64,000 nucleotides of DNA from Myxococcales bacterium (GCA_016191815.1 JACPVI010000069.1:1-64000); one strand, 5' to 3'; positions 17,521 through 26,991 are shown, counted from the stretch's first letter. Program-made: numbers and translations. The notes: generated by a model not told the origin, from the letters alone.

Positions 17521-17597
17521 GGTTCCTCCCCGGGAAGGCCGGCTCCGCTGCCCGCCACGGCCCATATGCCCGGGGCTGCGGGAAGGGACAAACGGAC

Positions 17598-18308
17598 CTA
17601 CTGGCAGCCGGAATCGTCGCAGGAGCAGGGCACGTCCGCGGGCGCCGAGGAACAGCCGCCCTCCGGCTCGAGCTCGATCAACGGATGGGGGTTGAAGCCG
17701 GCCGCCAGTGAGCGCTCGGTGAGGTAGCCGCGATAGCCAGGCTTCCCGGCGGAGAGCGTATGTGGTCCACCCGCAACGAGCCGCCGCAGCTCGAAGTACG
17801 GCTTGATCGCTCGCGAGCACGTCGAAGCGCCGGCGATCGTCACCCGCGCGGACAGCGCGACACCGGTGCAGGCGTCGACCACGCCCCCGGTGAGAATCGC
17901 CGCCACCGCGCACCGCGCCGTCTCTGGGTGGCAAACCTCGTTCTGTGCGCAGCCGGTCGCCCCACACGACATCGGCTCGAGGGCGAAGTCCTTTCGGTTC
18001 GCTCCGGCTCGCAGCTCGAGCTCGAAGGAGGCGGGGTAATAGCCTTCCTTGGAGCCGGCTCCCTCGACGAGGCCCGGCTTCAGCCGGTCGAGCAGGAAAG
18101 CCCCGTCTCCGCCGCTGGTGGTAGTGGAAGATTCGACCTGAATCGTCACCGAGGCGAGTGGAGCGCCGCTCCGCCGGTCCATGGCGATGCCGGAGAGCCA
18201 GGCGCGCGGCGAGGGCGACAGACCATACAAGTCTTCGCTGCTGAGGCCCGGGAATCCACAGCCGGCGAGCACGAACGCCCAGAGCGCTGCCGTCGGAGTC
18301 ACTCTCAT
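17598..18308 (-). CDS. lipoprotein with carboxypeptidase regulatory-like domain
   Basis: A 236-residue lipoprotein (MRVTPTAALWAFVLAGC). Residues about 38-100 (AWLSGIAMDRRSGAPLASV..., GAFLLDRLKPG, GYYPASFELEL) match the carboxypeptidase regulatory-like beta-sandwich often found on bacterial surface proteins. A second similar unit follows (GGVVDACTGVALSARV). The tail is Cys-rich (CSSAPADVPCSCDDSGC). The ATG at 18308 has a perfect TTAGGAGGAC ribosome-binding site five bases upstream, which decides the start against the longer frame. It begins eight bases after the stop of the caspase-like gene, so the two are cotranscribed. Confidence 0.78.
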   Translation of the reverse strand: MRVTPTAALWAFVLAGCGFPGLSSEDLYGLSPSPRAWLSGIAMDRRSGAPLASVTIQVESSTTTSGGDGAFLLDRLKPGLVEGAGSKEGYYPASFELELRAGANRKDFALEPMSCGATGCAQNEVCHPETARCAVAAILTGGVVDACTGVALSARVTIAGASTCSRAIKPYFELRRLVAGGPHTLSAGKPGYRGYLTERSLAAGFNPHPLIELEPEGGCSSAPADVPCSCDDSGCQ

Positions 18309-18316
18309 CGGTCCTC

Positions 18317-20014
18317 CTAACGCCGCAACGAGAGCCCCACCCGGGCTGCCACGCCTCCGAAGGGTTGCCGCCGGCCGTCGATGCGCACCCACACCAGCTC
18401 GGCGCGCGGCTCGAGGAACGCCGCGAGCCCGGCGCCGAGGGGAAATTCGGCGCGTGCTCCCGCCTCGGCCGCGGGCGCGGTGAGGTCGCCCCGGGACGGC
18501 GCTCCCGCCTCCTCCCGCCAGACGCTTCGCAGCCCGAGCCCCGCCCACCCGGTCAACTCCACCGCCTCCCACGGCGAGAGGCGGAAGCCCGCCCTCGCGC
18601 CCAGGCTCCCACGGCGGATGAAGACCTGGCTTCCATCCGCCGCGGCACGGTGCTCGGAGCCGGCCATTCCCAGGTGTGCGCCAACCACCATCGGGCCTGC
18701 GGTGAATCGGTAGCCAGCCTCGAGGGCGTGCTCCGCGCCTGTGAGCCCGAACGGCGCGGGGGCGACCGCGTACGAGATGTCCCCGGCGTGACGCCAGCCT
18801 CGCGGCGGCGTCCCCCCCTGGCCGGCGCGGTAACCCATCGCCAGCGCCGCCACCGCCTCGTCGGTGAACGGGGCCCAGAAGCGAGTCTCGTCGGGCTCGG
18901 CCGCTTCCTCTCCGCGGGACGCAGCCACCAGCGGTTGCCAGGCGCCGGCCGCGGGCAATTCCACGCGCGCGCCTCCGGCGAGCTCGACCTCCACCGCCTC
19001 GGCATGGCGGGCGCCCATCCGTACGACCTGCAGCCGCACCTCGGGGAGCGTCAGCTTGAGGGCGCGCCCCGGAGCTTTGTGGACCTCGACGAGCAGACGC
19101 CCACCGCGCGAGGTGCGCACCTGGAAGCGCCCGGCCACCTCGGGGCCCAATACCAGGCCTCCGAGCGCTCGCAGGTCGATCACCGTCGCGGAGAGATCTC
19201 CCTCCGGGGGCTTGAACCAGGGCCGCTGCGAGGTGCGGCGCTGGATGTTGAGCGCGACGAAGGCCGCCAACTCGCCATAGCTCACCAGCTGGTTACCGTC
19301 CGCGTCCGCGCCTCCGGCGATTCCCGAAGCGAGCACGTGCGAGAAGTAGCCGGCCTCGAGCCTCGCGTCCTCGCCGGCGGGCTCGCCCGAGAGGGCCGCC
19401 GCGAGCATTCCCAGCCGGACGCCGCGCGCCCTGGATTCGAAGGCCTCGATCTCCGCGCTCAAGTCCGGGGCCGGGCCGCGATCGGCGAACAGGCTCTGCG
19501 AGCGGCAGGCGTCGAAGAACAGGCTGGCCTGATCCGGCCGCGCTTCCGCGATCGCGGCGCGCAGCTCTCGGCCGGTGATCGCCGCCTCCTCGCCGACCTC
19601 GGGCGCGAGGAGGAACCTCCCCTCCAGCCCGTGCCCCGCGTAGACGAAGTAGAGCGTCGCCTTGCGGCCGGGAGGACGCCGGCGCATCCGCTCCGCGACT
19701 TCGGCGAGCGCAGCGGACAGCGCGGAGCGAGTGGGCGGCCGCGTCGTGGGTGCCAGAAGGCCTGCCGCTTCGAGCGCCCGCCTGGAGTCCGAATCGAGTT
19801 TGGTGAGGAGCCACACCTGCTCCGCGCCTGCGATCGCTCCGAAGAGCATCGCGAAGCGGAGGGCGTCGTCGTCGGCGAAGCGCAATTCCGGCAGGCCTCT
19901 GGGGGCGGACGGGGAGCCGACCGGCAATCCTCCGTTGTGCCCCACCACCACCGCGTAGACCTCGTCCCCGGACGCGGAGGCGAGCAGCGCGAGCAGCAGG
20001 CCGGAGGCGATCAT
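18317..20014 (-). CDS. secreted caspase-family protease fused to a barrel-like C-terminal region
   Basis: A 565-residue protein starting with an export signal (MIASGLLLALLASASGDE). Residues about 18-260 are a caspase-like (peptidase C14) domain: VYAVVVGHN, RFADDDALRF, TLYFVYAGHG (catalytic His) and ASLFFDACRSQ (catalytic Cys). Residues about 270-400 are beta-rich. From about residue 410 to the end, alternating aromatic/hydrophobic and Gly-rich segments (LEAGYRFTAGPMVVGAHLGM, RAGFRLSPWEAVELTGWAGL) look like a small outer-membrane barrel. The ATG at 20014 overlaps the anti-sigma stop (ATGA). Enzyme activity is plausible because both catalytic residues are present; substrate and localisation are inferred. 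Confidence 0.8.
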   Translation of the reverse strand: MIASGLLLALLASASGDEVYAVVVGHNGGLPVGSPSAPRGLPELRFADDDALRFAMLFGAIAGAEQVWLLTKLDSDSRRALEAAGLLAPTTRPPTRSALSAALAEVAERMRRRPPGRKATLYFVYAGHGLEGRFLLAPEVGEEAAITGRELRAAIAEARPDQASLFFDACRSQSLFADRGPAPDLSAEIEAFESRARGVRLGMLAAALSGEPAGEDARLEAGYFSHVLASGIAGGADADGNQLVSYGELAAFVALNIQRRTSQRPWFKPPEGDLSATVIDLRALGGLVLGPEVAGRFQVRTSRGGRLLVEVHKAPGRALKLTLPEVRLQVVRMGARHAEAVEVELAGGARVELPAAGAWQPLVAASRGEEAAEPDETRFWAPFTDEAVAALAMGYRAGQGGTPPRGWRHAGDISYAVAPAPFGLTGAEHALEAGYRFTAGPMVVGAHLGMAGSEHRAAADGSQVFIRRGSLGARAGFRLSPWEAVELTGWAGLGLRSVWREEAGAPSRGDLTAPAAEAGARAEFPLGAGLAAFLEPRAELVWVRIDGRRQPFGGVAARVGLSLRR

Positions 20015-21030
20015 CGCGCGATCAAGAACAGGCCGCTCGCCTGCTGGCCAGTGGTGTCCAGTCGGTGGCGCCCGCGAAGGTCGCTCGCGGCTTCCCGCGC
20101 CGCCGCCTCGAGACGGCCAGCGTCCAGCCGTTGGGGCGAGAGCACCGCGAAGACGCGAACCAGCCCGAGGCGGTGTCTCTCGCTCAGAGAGACGCTGGAG
20201 CCGACCGGCCGCGGCTCTCTCGTCGGCGGGAGCGGGCCTTGCCCAACCTGTGGCGGGAAGTACCAATGCACCTCTCCGCCGGCCTGCACCCCGAGGATCG
20301 CCAGGTAGCCCGGGGCGAGCTGGTGCGCATAGCTGAACTGGACCAGGTCGCGGGCAGAAAGCTGCCCCTCGCCAGAGCCGGGAAGCTCCGCCACCAGCCG
20401 CAGCGTGCCGGGGGCGTCCGCGGCGCGAGCGTGGACGAGCACCGAGAGATCAGCTGCCTCTTTGCCGCCGCCGCGGAAGCCGACCTCCGCGCCGCGATCC
20501 TCCGCCGGCCTCCCAAAGGTTACGAACAGCGCGACTCCGGCTGCTGCGGCGGCGAGCCCCGCGGCAGCCCATCTGGCCCAGGCTCGGGTTTTGCCCTTTT
20601 CCGCCTGCTGCGGCCGGTCTCTCCGGGGCCGGGCATCGGTGCTCGGCACATTTCGGTCTCGACGTACGTCCAGTACGCCGTCGACCGAAATGGCCTGCGC
20701 GCCTCGCGCGGCCTCCGGCGATCCTCGGCCTCGCGACGCCGGAAGAGGGCGAAACCCGAGCCACAGCCACGACGGAGAACCGCCTGCGACGGCCGGCGAA
20801 GGCGGAGGCGCCGCCAGCGCCTCTTCGAGGCGGGCCAGCTCGCGCCTCGATTGGTCCTCGGTCGCCTGCGCCGCGCCCCTCAGCGCGCGGGCGGCGAGGC
20901 TGAGCGCGTCGTAGTGCCCGCGACAGCTCTCGCATCCCCCTAGGTGCGCGCGCAGCCGCAGCTCTGCCGTGGCGTCCAGCTCGCCAGCTACCGCCCGCTC
21001 GATCTCCCTCCTCCGAAGCAACAGGCTCAT
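20011..21030 (-). CDS. zinc-finger anti-sigma factor with DUF4384-like C-terminal domain
   Basis: A 339-residue protein. Residues 1-45 (ELRLRAHLGGCESCRGHYDAL) carry the H-x3-C-x2-C zinc motif of zf-HC2 anti-sigma factors. A Pro/Ala-rich spacer and a membrane helix (AAAGLAAAAAGVALFVTF, about residues 155-172) follow. The extracytoplasmic part includes LSARDLVQFSYAHQLAPGYL and GGEVHWYFPP, resembling DUF4384 modules seen near caspase-like proteins. It overlaps the sigma gene upstream and the caspase gene downstream by four bases each (ATGA). Expected role: hold the cognate sigma factor at the membrane until a periplasmic signal arrives. Confidence 0.8.
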   Translation of the reverse strand: MSLLLRRREIERAVAGELDATAELRLRAHLGGCESCRGHYDALSLAARALRGAAQATEDQSRRELARLEEALAAPPPSPAVAGGSPSWLWLGFRPLPASRGRGSPEAARGAQAISVDGVLDVRRDRNVPSTDARPRRDRPQQAEKGKTRAWARWAAAGLAAAAAGVALFVTFGRPAEDRGAEVGFRGGGKEAADLSVLVHARAADAPGTLRLVAELPGSGEGQLSARDLVQFSYAHQLAPGYLAILGVQAGGEVHWYFPPQVGQGPLPPTREPRPVGSSVSLSERHRLGLVRVFAVLSPQRLDAGRLEAAAREAASDLRGRHRLDTTGQQASGLFLIAR

Positions 21031-21617
21031 CCGGCGCCCTCCGGCTCGAGCTCCGCCAGCGCCTGGCGGATGGAGGGATCGGCAGCCGCGCGCGCCAGCA
21101 CCTTCCGGCGCAGGTACTTGGAGCGGCGGACCGAGATCCCCAGTGCCAAGGCGACCTCCTCGTGCGAGCGCTCCTCGACCAGGCTGAGCGAGAGCGCCAT
21201 CCGCTCATGCTCCGGCAACGAGCGGGCGAAGCGGGTCACCGCCTCTCTCGCCCGCGCGCGCCTCGCCTCGTGCTCGGGGCCGGGCTCATCGAGGGGCAGC
21301 TCCTCGGACAGCTCCTCGGACGCGCTGGGCCGGCGGCCCTTGGCCCGCAAGAGCTCCTTGCAGCGATTGGCGGCCAAAGCCCTCAGCCAGGGCCGAAGCT
21401 CGCCCGCCTCGGGCTGGTAGCGGGTGCTCATCCGGTGCACCGTGAGCCAGATCTCCTGCACGGCTTCCTCCTGCTCGAAGGGGCTCGAGAAGAAGCGCGA
21501 GGCCCACTGTCGCACGTCCGCCGCGTGAGCGCGGTAGACCGCGAAGAAGGCGGTTCCCTCGCCCAGGCTGAAGCGGCGCAAGAGCGCGGGTGCTCGCGCC
21601 TCGTCCTGTTGCGCCAC
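21027..21617 (-). CDS. ECF-like RNA polymerase sigma factor
   Basis: A 196-residue sigma-70-family protein. Region 2 is visible as FFAVYRAHAADVRQWASRFF and QEEAVQEIWLTVHRMSTRY, region 4 as LPEHERMALSLSLVEERSHE and LALGISVRRSKYLRRKVLA. The latter is a helix-turn-helix diverging from the common ECF pattern. The GTG at 21617 is chosen because GGAGGTGAG lies just upstream; the frame extends to a TTG at 21662 with no such site. It heads a tightly overlapping unit with the anti-sigma factor and the caspase-like protein. asnS lies 60 bp upstream on the same strand, so partial readthrough is possible. Confidence 0.82.
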   Translation of the reverse strand: MAQQDEARAPALLRRFSLGEGTAFFAVYRAHAADVRQWASRFFSSPFEQEEAVQEIWLTVHRMSTRYQPEAGELRPWLRALAANRCKELLRAKGRRPSASEELSEELPLDEPGPEHEARRARAREAVTRFARSLPEHERMALSLSLVEERSHEEVALALGISVRRSKYLRRKVLARAAADPSIRQALAELEPEGAG

Positions 21618-21677
21618 CCTCTCACCTCCTCGAGGTATGCCGGGGGCCCCCTCGCAGGACAACGCGGCGGGGCGTGG

Positions 21678-22982
21678 CTACGGCGTGATGCGCTCCATCA
21701 TCCGCGCGAAGGGGATCGTCTCGCGCACGTGGTGCAGCCCGCACAGCCATGACACCGTGCGCTCCACTCCCAGCCCGAAGCCGGCGTGCGGGACGCTGCC
21801 GTACTTGCGGAGGTCGAGGTACCACTCGAAGGCCTCTACCGGCAGCTTGTGCTCCTCGATGCGCCCTAGCAGGGCGTCAAAGTCGTCCTCGCGCTGGCCA
21901 CCGCCGATGATCTCCCCGAAGCCCTCCGGGGCCAAGACGTCCATCCCCAGCGCCACCCGCGGGTCGGCCGGATCGCGCTTGAAGTAGAACGCCTTGAGGT
22001 CGGCTGGGTAGCGGTGGACGATCACCGGCCGGTCGAACTGGCTCGCCAGGACCGTCTCCTCGTCTCCGCCGAAGTCGTCGCCCCACTTCGATGGGTGCCC
22101 GGCCTTGTTCAGCCGCTCGATCGCCTCGCCGTAGGTCATCCGCGGGAAGGGCGGCTTCACCGTCTGCAGCTTCGAGGTGTCGCGCTCCAGCACCTCGCGG
22201 ATCTCCCGCTCGTGCTTGTCGAGCACGCGCTGCACGATGGAGCAGATGAAGCGCTCGGCCAGCGTCATGTCCTCCTCGAGGTCCATGAAGGCGACCTCCG
22301 GTTCGACCATCCAGAACTCGGTGAGGTGGCGGCGGGTCTTGCTCTTCTCGGCGCGGAAGGTGGGTCCGAAGCAGTACACCTTGCCCAGCGCCATCGCGGC
22401 AGCCTCCATGTAGAGCTGCCCCGACTGGGTGAGGTAGGCCTTCCCGAGATCGAAGTACGGCACCTCGAACAGCGTGCTGGTGCCCTCGCAGGCGGCGGGG
22501 GTGAAGATCGGCGCGTCCACCAGGGTGAACCCGTCCTCGTCGAAGAAGTCGCGGATCGCCTTCTCCACCGTGTGGCGCACCCGGAGGATGACGTTCTGCC
22601 TCGCCGAGCGCAGCCACAGGTGCCGCTTCTCCATCAGGTAGGCCACCCCGTGCTCCTTCGGGGTGATCGGGTAGTCCTTGGCCTCGTGCACCACCTCGAC
22701 GTGGTTGACCCCGAGCTCGAAGCCCAAAGGGCTCCGCTTGTCGGCCCGCACCGTGCCGCGGACCACGATCGAGCTCTCCTGGAGGATGTGGTCTGCCCTG
22801 GCGAACATCTCCGTCGGGACTTCGTTCTTGAACACCACCGCCTGGATGACCCCCGAGCCGTCCCTGACTTGAAGGAAGTGCAGCTTGCCGGAGGAGCGCT
22901 TGCCGTAGAGCCAGCCGCGCAGCTCGACTTCCTGGCCCTCGTACTTGGAGATCTGGGAGATCCTGGCGACGGGAGGTGGCAT
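21678..22982 (-). CDS. asnS: asparaginyl-tRNA synthetase
   Basis: A 434-residue class IIb aminoacyl-tRNA synthetase that charges tRNA-Asn in the cytoplasm. Residues about 5-105 are the OB-fold anticodon domain ([20 protein letters not shown]). The catalytic core shows motif 2 ([20 protein letters not shown]) and motif 3 ([18 protein letters not shown]). MVEPEVAF after motif 2 supports AsnRS over AspRS, which has a large insertion here. Length is normal. The ATG at 22982 ([10 protein letters not shown]) is preferred over an in-frame start at 23018, which would extend past a good promoter (TTGTCC-N17-TATAGA). Divergent to leuS. Confidence 0.95.
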   Translation of the reverse strand: MPPPVARISQISKYEGQEVELRGWLYGKRSSGKLHFLQVRDGSGVIQAVVFKNEVPTEMFARADHILQESSIVVRGTVRADKRSPLGFELGVNHVEVVHEAKDYPITPKEHGVAYLMEKRHLWLRSARQNVILRVRHTVEKAIRDFFDEDGFTLVDAPIFTPAACEGTSTLFEVPYFDLGKAYLTQSGQLYMEAAAMALGKVYCFGPTFRAEKSKTRRHLTEFWMVEPEVAFMDLEEDMTLAERFICSIVQRVLDKHEREIREVLERDTSKLQTVKPPFPRMTYGEAIERLNKAGHPSKWGDDFGGDEETVLASQFDRPVIVHRYPADLKAFYFKRDPADPRVALGMDVLAPEGFGEIIGGGQREDDFDALLGRIEEHKLPVEAFEWYLDLRKYGSVPHAGFGLGVERTVSWLCGLHHVRETIPFARMMERITP

Positions 22983-23094
22983 GCGGCGCTCTATAGGAGC
23001 GGAGCGCGAAAGGGACAAGCCGATCCTGGCGGCCGGCCGCCAGTGGGCGAACCGGGTTGCGCGTCCTTGGGCGGTCCCGTAAGAGGTTCGGGCG
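22983..23094. promoter_or_regulatory. divergent asnS/leuS promoter region with an 18-bp palindrome
   Basis: Two sigma-70-like promoters can be read. For asnS (minus): TTGTCC at 23018-23013, 17-bp spacer, TATAGA at 22995-22990, only seven bases before the ATG. For leuS (plus): TTGCGC at 23057-23062, 17-bp spacer, TAAGAG at 23080-23085, nine bases before the ATG. Both predict transcripts beginning at or within a few bases of the start codon. A perfect palindrome, ctggcggccggccgccag (23026-23043), lies between the two -35 boxes and could bind a shared regulator. Confidence 0.5.
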
Positions 23095-25596
23095 ATGGCA
23101 CCGATGAACGAGCGGTACGAGCCGCAAGCGATCGAGTCGAAGTGGCAGCGGCGCTGGGAAGAGGAGGGGGTCTTCCGCGGCGGGACCCGGCCCGGAGCGC
23201 CCGAGAAGTACGTCCTCGAGATGCTTCCCTACCCCAGCGGCAAGATGCACATGGGGCACGTGCGCAACTACCTGATCGGCGACGTCTTGGCGCGCACCTA
23301 CTGGATGCGCGGGTTCGACGTCTTGCACCCGATGGGCTGGGACGCCTTCGGGCTGCCCGCCGAGAACGCCGCCATCAAGGACGGCGTCCACCCCGCCGTG
23401 CGCACCGCCGAGAACATCGCCTCCTTCAAGCAGGAGATGCGCTCGCTCGGCTACTCGTACGATTGGTCGCGCGAGGTCAACACCTCGGAGCCCGAGTACT
23501 ACCGCTGGAACCAGTGGTTCTTCCTCGCGCTGATGGAGAAGGGCCTCGTCTACCGCCGCTTCGCCAAGGTGAACTGGTGCACCCACTGCCTCACGGTGAT
23601 CGCCAACGAGCAGGTGAAGGACGGCCTGTGCGAGCGCTGCGAGTCGAAGGTGGTGGACAAGGAGATGGCGGAGTGGGCGTTCCGGATCACCCGCTACTCT
23701 CAGGCGCTGCTCGATGGGCTGGACCAGCTCACCGAGTGGCCCGAGCGCATCATTAGCATGCAGAGGAACTGGATCGGCCGCTCCGAGGGCGTGGAGGCCG
23801 ACTTCCAGGTGGAGGGTCGCCAGGAGCGCCTCCGCGTCTTCACCACCCGCATCGACACCGTCTTCGGCGCCACCTACGCGGTGCTGGCCCCCGATCACCC
23901 GCTGGTGGCGAAGATCTGCGCGGTGGAGCGCAAGAACGAGGTGGAGGCCTTCGTGGCCAAGATGGCGACGCAGAGCAAGACCGAGCGCACCGCGGAGGGC
24001 GCGGAGAAGGAGGGCGTCTTCACCGGCGCGCACGCGCGCAGCCCCTTCGGAGGCCCGCCCATAGCGGTGTGGATCGCGAACTTCGTGCTCGCCGAGTACG
24101 GCACCGGCGCGGTGATGAGCGTACCCGCCCACGACGAGCGCGACTTCGCCTTCGCCAAGAAGTACGGCCTGCCGATCAAGGTGGTGGTGCAGCGCCAAGG
24201 AGGCGAGCCGCTCCCGCCGGGCGAGGGGCTCTTGGCCGCTTCCGTGGAGGACGGCGTGCTGGTCGATTCGGGCGAGTTCACCGGACTCTCCTCCGAAGAA
24301 GCGCGGGCCAAGATGGGAGAGGCGCTCTCCCGCAAGGGGCTGGGCAAAAAGACCATCACCTTCCGCCAGAAGGACTGGGGCTTCTCCCGGCAGCGCTACT
24401 GGGGCACCCCGATTCCGATCGTCTACTGCGACCGGTGCGACCCGGGCCGTGGCGGCACCCCGGTGCCGGCGGAGAAGCTGCCGGTGCTCCTGCCGGAGAT
24501 CGAAACCCAGGCGGTGCTCACCGGCCGCGGCGAGCCGCCTCTCGCCAAGGTGCCTTCGTTCGTCAACACCACCTGCCCGCGGTGCGGCTGCCCCGCCCGG
24601 CGCGAGGTGGAGACGATGGACACCTTCGTGGACTCCTGCTGGTACTACGCTCGCTACCTCTCCCCGCGGCACCAGGCGGCTCCGTTCGATCCGGCCGAAG
24701 CTCGGCGCTGGTTGCCGGTGGACGTCTACGTCGGCGGCCCCGAGCACGCGGTGATGCATCTGTTGTACTTCCGCTTCTGGAGCCGGGTGATGAAGGAGCT
24801 GGGGCTCAGCCCGGCCGGCGAGCCGGTGGTGAAGCTCGTCACCCAGGGCATCGTGAACGGGCCCGACGGCCGGAAGATGTCCAAGCGCTGGGGAAACGTG
24901 GTGACGCCCTTCTCGATCGTCCAGAAGTACGGGGCCGACACCGTCCGCACCTACGTGCTGTTCGCCGGGCCTCCGGAGCGGGACTTCGACTGGTCCGACG
25001 AGCAGGTGGAGGGCGCCTTCCGCTTCCTCAAGCGGGTGTGGGTGCTGGCCCACCAGCACCAGGATTGCGCGGGCGCGAGCTGGCAAGGGGCGTATGAGGG
25101 CAAGGCGCTCCAGATCCGCCGCGCCGCCCACCGCTGCGTGAAGAGGGTCGGCGAGGCGATCGAGCGGCTGTCTCTCAACACCGCGGTGGCCTTCATCATG
25201 GAGCTATTGAACGCGCTCCACGCAGCGGGGAAGCCGGAGACGGTCGCAGAGAAGGCGGCGATGGCCGAGGCGGTGCGCCTGATGTCCCTGGTGCTGACTC
25301 CCTTCGCCCCCCACGTCTCCGACGAGATCGCCTACGCGTACGGGGCCACCAAGGTCACGGTGGCGCAGAAGTGGCCGGAGTACGATCCCGCCCTGGTGGT
25401 GGAAGAGGTGCTTCCCTACGCGGTGCAGGTCAATGGCAAGCTGCGCGCGGAGGTGCGGGTGCCGGCCGCGGCCGGCGAGGCCGAGGTGCGCAGCGCCGCC
25501 GAATCCGAGGAGAGGGTCAGGCTGGCCTTGTCCGGCAAGCAGGTGAAGAAGGTGATCTTCGTGCCGGGGAGGCTCATCAACTTCGTGGTCGGCTGA
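23095..25596 (+). CDS. leuS: leucyl-tRNA synthetase
   Basis: An 833-residue class Ia synthetase charging tRNA-Leu. The ATP-site motif HMGHVRNY is near residue 50 (HIGH signature) after YPSGKM, and KMSKRWGN near residue 594 is the KMSKS loop. A Cys-rich zinc region (NWCTHCL...CERC) is near residues 160-183. The editing domain (CP1) spans about 225-420 with [12 protein letters not shown] and [12 protein letters not shown], the conserved Thr-rich and Asp sites that hydrolyse misacylated tRNA. The C-terminus is the usual anchoring domain. A start at the second Met (23104) is equally possible. Two small genes, including lptE, follow closely. Confidence 0.97.
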   Translation: MAPMNERYEPQAIESKWQRRWEEEGVFRGGTRPGAPEKYVLEMLPYPSGKMHMGHVRNYLIGDVLARTYWMRGFDVLHPMGWDAFGLPAENAAIKDGVHPAVRTAENIASFKQEMRSLGYSYDWSREVNTSEPEYYRWNQWFFLALMEKGLVYRRFAKVNWCTHCLTVIANEQVKDGLCERCESKVVDKEMAEWAFRITRYSQALLDGLDQLTEWPERIISMQRNWIGRSEGVEADFQVEGRQERLRVFTTRIDTVFGATYAVLAPDHPLVAKICAVERKNEVEAFVAKMATQSKTERTAEGAEKEGVFTGAHARSPFGGPPIAVWIANFVLAEYGTGAVMSVPAHDERDFAFAKKYGLPIKVVVQRQGGEPLPPGEGLLAASVEDGVLVDSGEFTGLSSEEARAKMGEALSRKGLGKKTITFRQKDWGFSRQRYWGTPIPIVYCDRCDPGRGGTPVPAEKLPVLLPEIETQAVLTGRGEPPLAKVPSFVNTTCPRCGCPARREVETMDTFVDSCWYYARYLSPRHQAAPFDPAEARRWLPVDVYVGGPEHAVMHLLYFRFWSRVMKELGLSPAGEPVVKLVTQGIVNGPDGRKMSKRWGNVVTPFSIVQKYGADTVRTYVLFAGPPERDFDWSDEQVEGAFRFLKRVWVLAHQHQDCAGASWQGAYEGKALQIRRAAHRCVKRVGEAIERLSLNTAVAFIMELLNALHAAGKPETVAEKAAMAEAVRLMSLVLTPFAPHVSDEIAYAYGATKVTVAQKWPEYDPALVVEEVLPYAVQVNGKLRAEVRVPAAAGEAEVRSAAESEERVRLALSGKQVKKVIFVPGRLINFVVG

Positions 25597-25602
25597 GGTC
25601 CG

Positions 25603-26175
25603 ATGCCGGCGCAGATCCTGGTGATGTGCAAGCAGTGCCACCGGCCGCAGTTCACGGCCGGGCGCACCTGCGTGAGCTGCGGAGCCGTCCTCCCCGAGGT
25701 ACCTGCCTCGGGCGAGGAGGTGAAGGGGGCCCGCGAACGGCTGATCGAGGCCGACCAGCCGCTCCTGGAGGCCACGCTCGGAAGGGGAAGGCGGATCCTC
25801 ATCTCCGACCGGCAGCTGTTGTGGCACCCGGGGTTTGGCGAGCCGGTGCGCATCGAGCTTTCCAAGCTCAAGGAAGTCCGGCTGGAACGGCGGCCGGCCT
25901 ACGAGGCGCTGATCTTCTTCTTCCTCTTCGGCCTTGGGGCGGCGCTCACGCCGTGGCTCTGGCTGCGCCTTTTATTCGGGGTCCTCGCGGGCGTGAGCCT
26001 TTTGGCTTGCTTCGCGCAGAGGCGCTACGCCCTGGTGATGGAGGCGGAAGGCCTGCGGCTGACTCCGATGCTCGGGATCGGCACCTTGGGCTCGCCGATC
26101 GCCCGGCGGATCCACAGCGTGTGGGCGAGCGTCCGCGATGAGTTGGAGCGGAGGAGCGTGCGGTGCGGGCCCTAG
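25603..26175 (+). CDS. zinc-ribbon membrane protein of unknown function
   Basis: A 190-residue protein. The N-terminus has two CxxC pairs (MCKQCHRPQF and CVSCGAVL), a zinc ribbon. Residues about 45-95 resemble a PH-like fold (LLEATLGRGRRILISDRQLL), and two closely spaced hydrophobic helices follow (ALIFFFLFGLGAALTPWLWL and LLFGVLAGVSLLACFA). It starts six bases after the leuS stop and overlaps lptE by 13 bases, so the three genes are likely one transcript. Its position between leuS and lptE may tie it to the envelope. I do not recognise a named family. Confidence 0.7.
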   Translation: MPAQILVMCKQCHRPQFTAGRTCVSCGAVLPEVPASGEEVKGARERLIEADQPLLEATLGRGRRILISDRQLLWHPGFGEPVRIELSKLKEVRLERRPAYEALIFFFLFGLGAALTPWLWLRLLFGVLAGVSLLACFAQRRYALVMEAEGLRLTPMLGIGTLGSPIARRIHSVWASVRDELERRSVRCGP

Positions 26176-26660
26176 AGGCTGTGAGGATCTCCCTCGCGAC
26201 GGTCGCCTTGGCCGGCTGCGGCTACCGCTTCGCCGCGGGCGGCGCGCCTCTGCCGGAAGGAATCCGCTCGGTGTGGGCGCCGATCTTCGAGAACCACACC
26301 GCCGAGCCGGGGGTGGAGGCGATCTTCACCCAGGCGTTCCGGGAGCGGCTGATCCGCGCGGGCGTGGACGGAGAGCCGAGCAGCGAAGCAAGGGTGGAAG
26401 GGCAGCTCTTGTCCATCTCCGCGGCGGGGACGATCTTCTCGCCCAGCCAGCGGCTGGCGAGCTACCGGCTGACCGCCTCTGCGGTCCTGAAGCTCAAGAA
26501 GGGCGAACGGGTGCTGTCCGAGGCGCAGGTGACCGGCAGCGAAGACTATTTGCCCGGGGCCGACGCCCTGCACTCCGAGGCGAACCGGATGGCTGCACTT
26601 CACCGGCTGGCGGAGGCGATGATGAAGGACGCCTACGCCCGGCTCGCCAGCGGGTGGTGA
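26163..26660 (+). CDS. lptE: LPS-assembly lipoprotein LptE
   Basis: A 165-residue outer-membrane lipoprotein (SLATVALAGCGYRFA, lipobox ALAGC). LptE plugs the LptD barrel that inserts LPS in the outer leaflet. CGYRFAAGG at the mature N-terminus, IRSVWAPIFENHTAEPGVE, and FTQAFRERLIRAG are typical LptE signatures, and leuS-proximal lptE is a known arrangement. It starts with GTG inside the end of the preceding gene, which indicates coupling. Length is normal. No lptD was seen in this window. Confidence 0.85.
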   Translation: MRALEAVRISLATVALAGCGYRFAAGGAPLPEGIRSVWAPIFENHTAEPGVEAIFTQAFRERLIRAGVDGEPSSEARVEGQLLSISAAGTIFSPSQRLASYRLTASAVLKLKKGERVLSEAQVTGSEDYLPGADALHSEANRMAALHRLAEAMMKDAYARLASGW

Positions 26661-26727
26661 GCGGGCGATCGCCGGTCGCGTTCATCCCGCGGTCCGAGCT
26701 GGGCTGCCGTGGCTGACGCCAGCAGGG

Positions 26728-26991
26728 CTAGGGCATGCCCGCCGCAGCGTGAGCCAGCCGGGCAATGTGCCTAGAGGCGTTCCCCTTGTGCAGCACGCCC
26801 TTGGAGGCGGCCTTCTGGAGCGTCCGGGTAGCCTCCGAGAGGGCGGCGCTCGCCTTGGCCTTGTCCTTCTCCTCGATCGCCTCCCGCACCTTTCGAATCG
26901 CGGTCTTCACGCGGGTGCGGACCGCCTGGTTGCGGGCGGCGCGCTTGAGCGCCTGCCGGTTTCTCTTCTCTGCGGAGCGGGTGTTAGCCAC
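26728..26991 (-). CDS. rpsT: 30S ribosomal protein S20
   Basis: An 87-residue very basic helical protein (ANTRSAEKRNRQALKRAARN, RTRVKTAIRKVREAI, LQKAASKGVLHKGNASRHIA) that binds 16S rRNA early in 30S assembly. Length and the conserved KGxxHKNxASR-like tail match S20. The start is GTG at 26991 with GAGG upstream. It has its own promoter (27047-27019) and is convergent with lptE. A GTG start on rpsT can limit synthesis; non-ATG rpsT starts are also known elsewhere. Confidence 0.95.
   Translation of the reverse strand: MANTRSAEKRNRQALKRAARNQAVRTRVKTAIRKVREAIEEKDKAKASAALSEATRTLQKAASKGVLHKGNASRHIARLAHAAAGMP

Noticed and set aside
21877-25131. 1084-residue minus-strand ORF opposite asnS/leuS
   Set aside because: It is the complement of leuS and part of asnS read out of frame, with His/Arg/Gly-rich low-complexity sequence. 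High GC removes stops from antisense frames.
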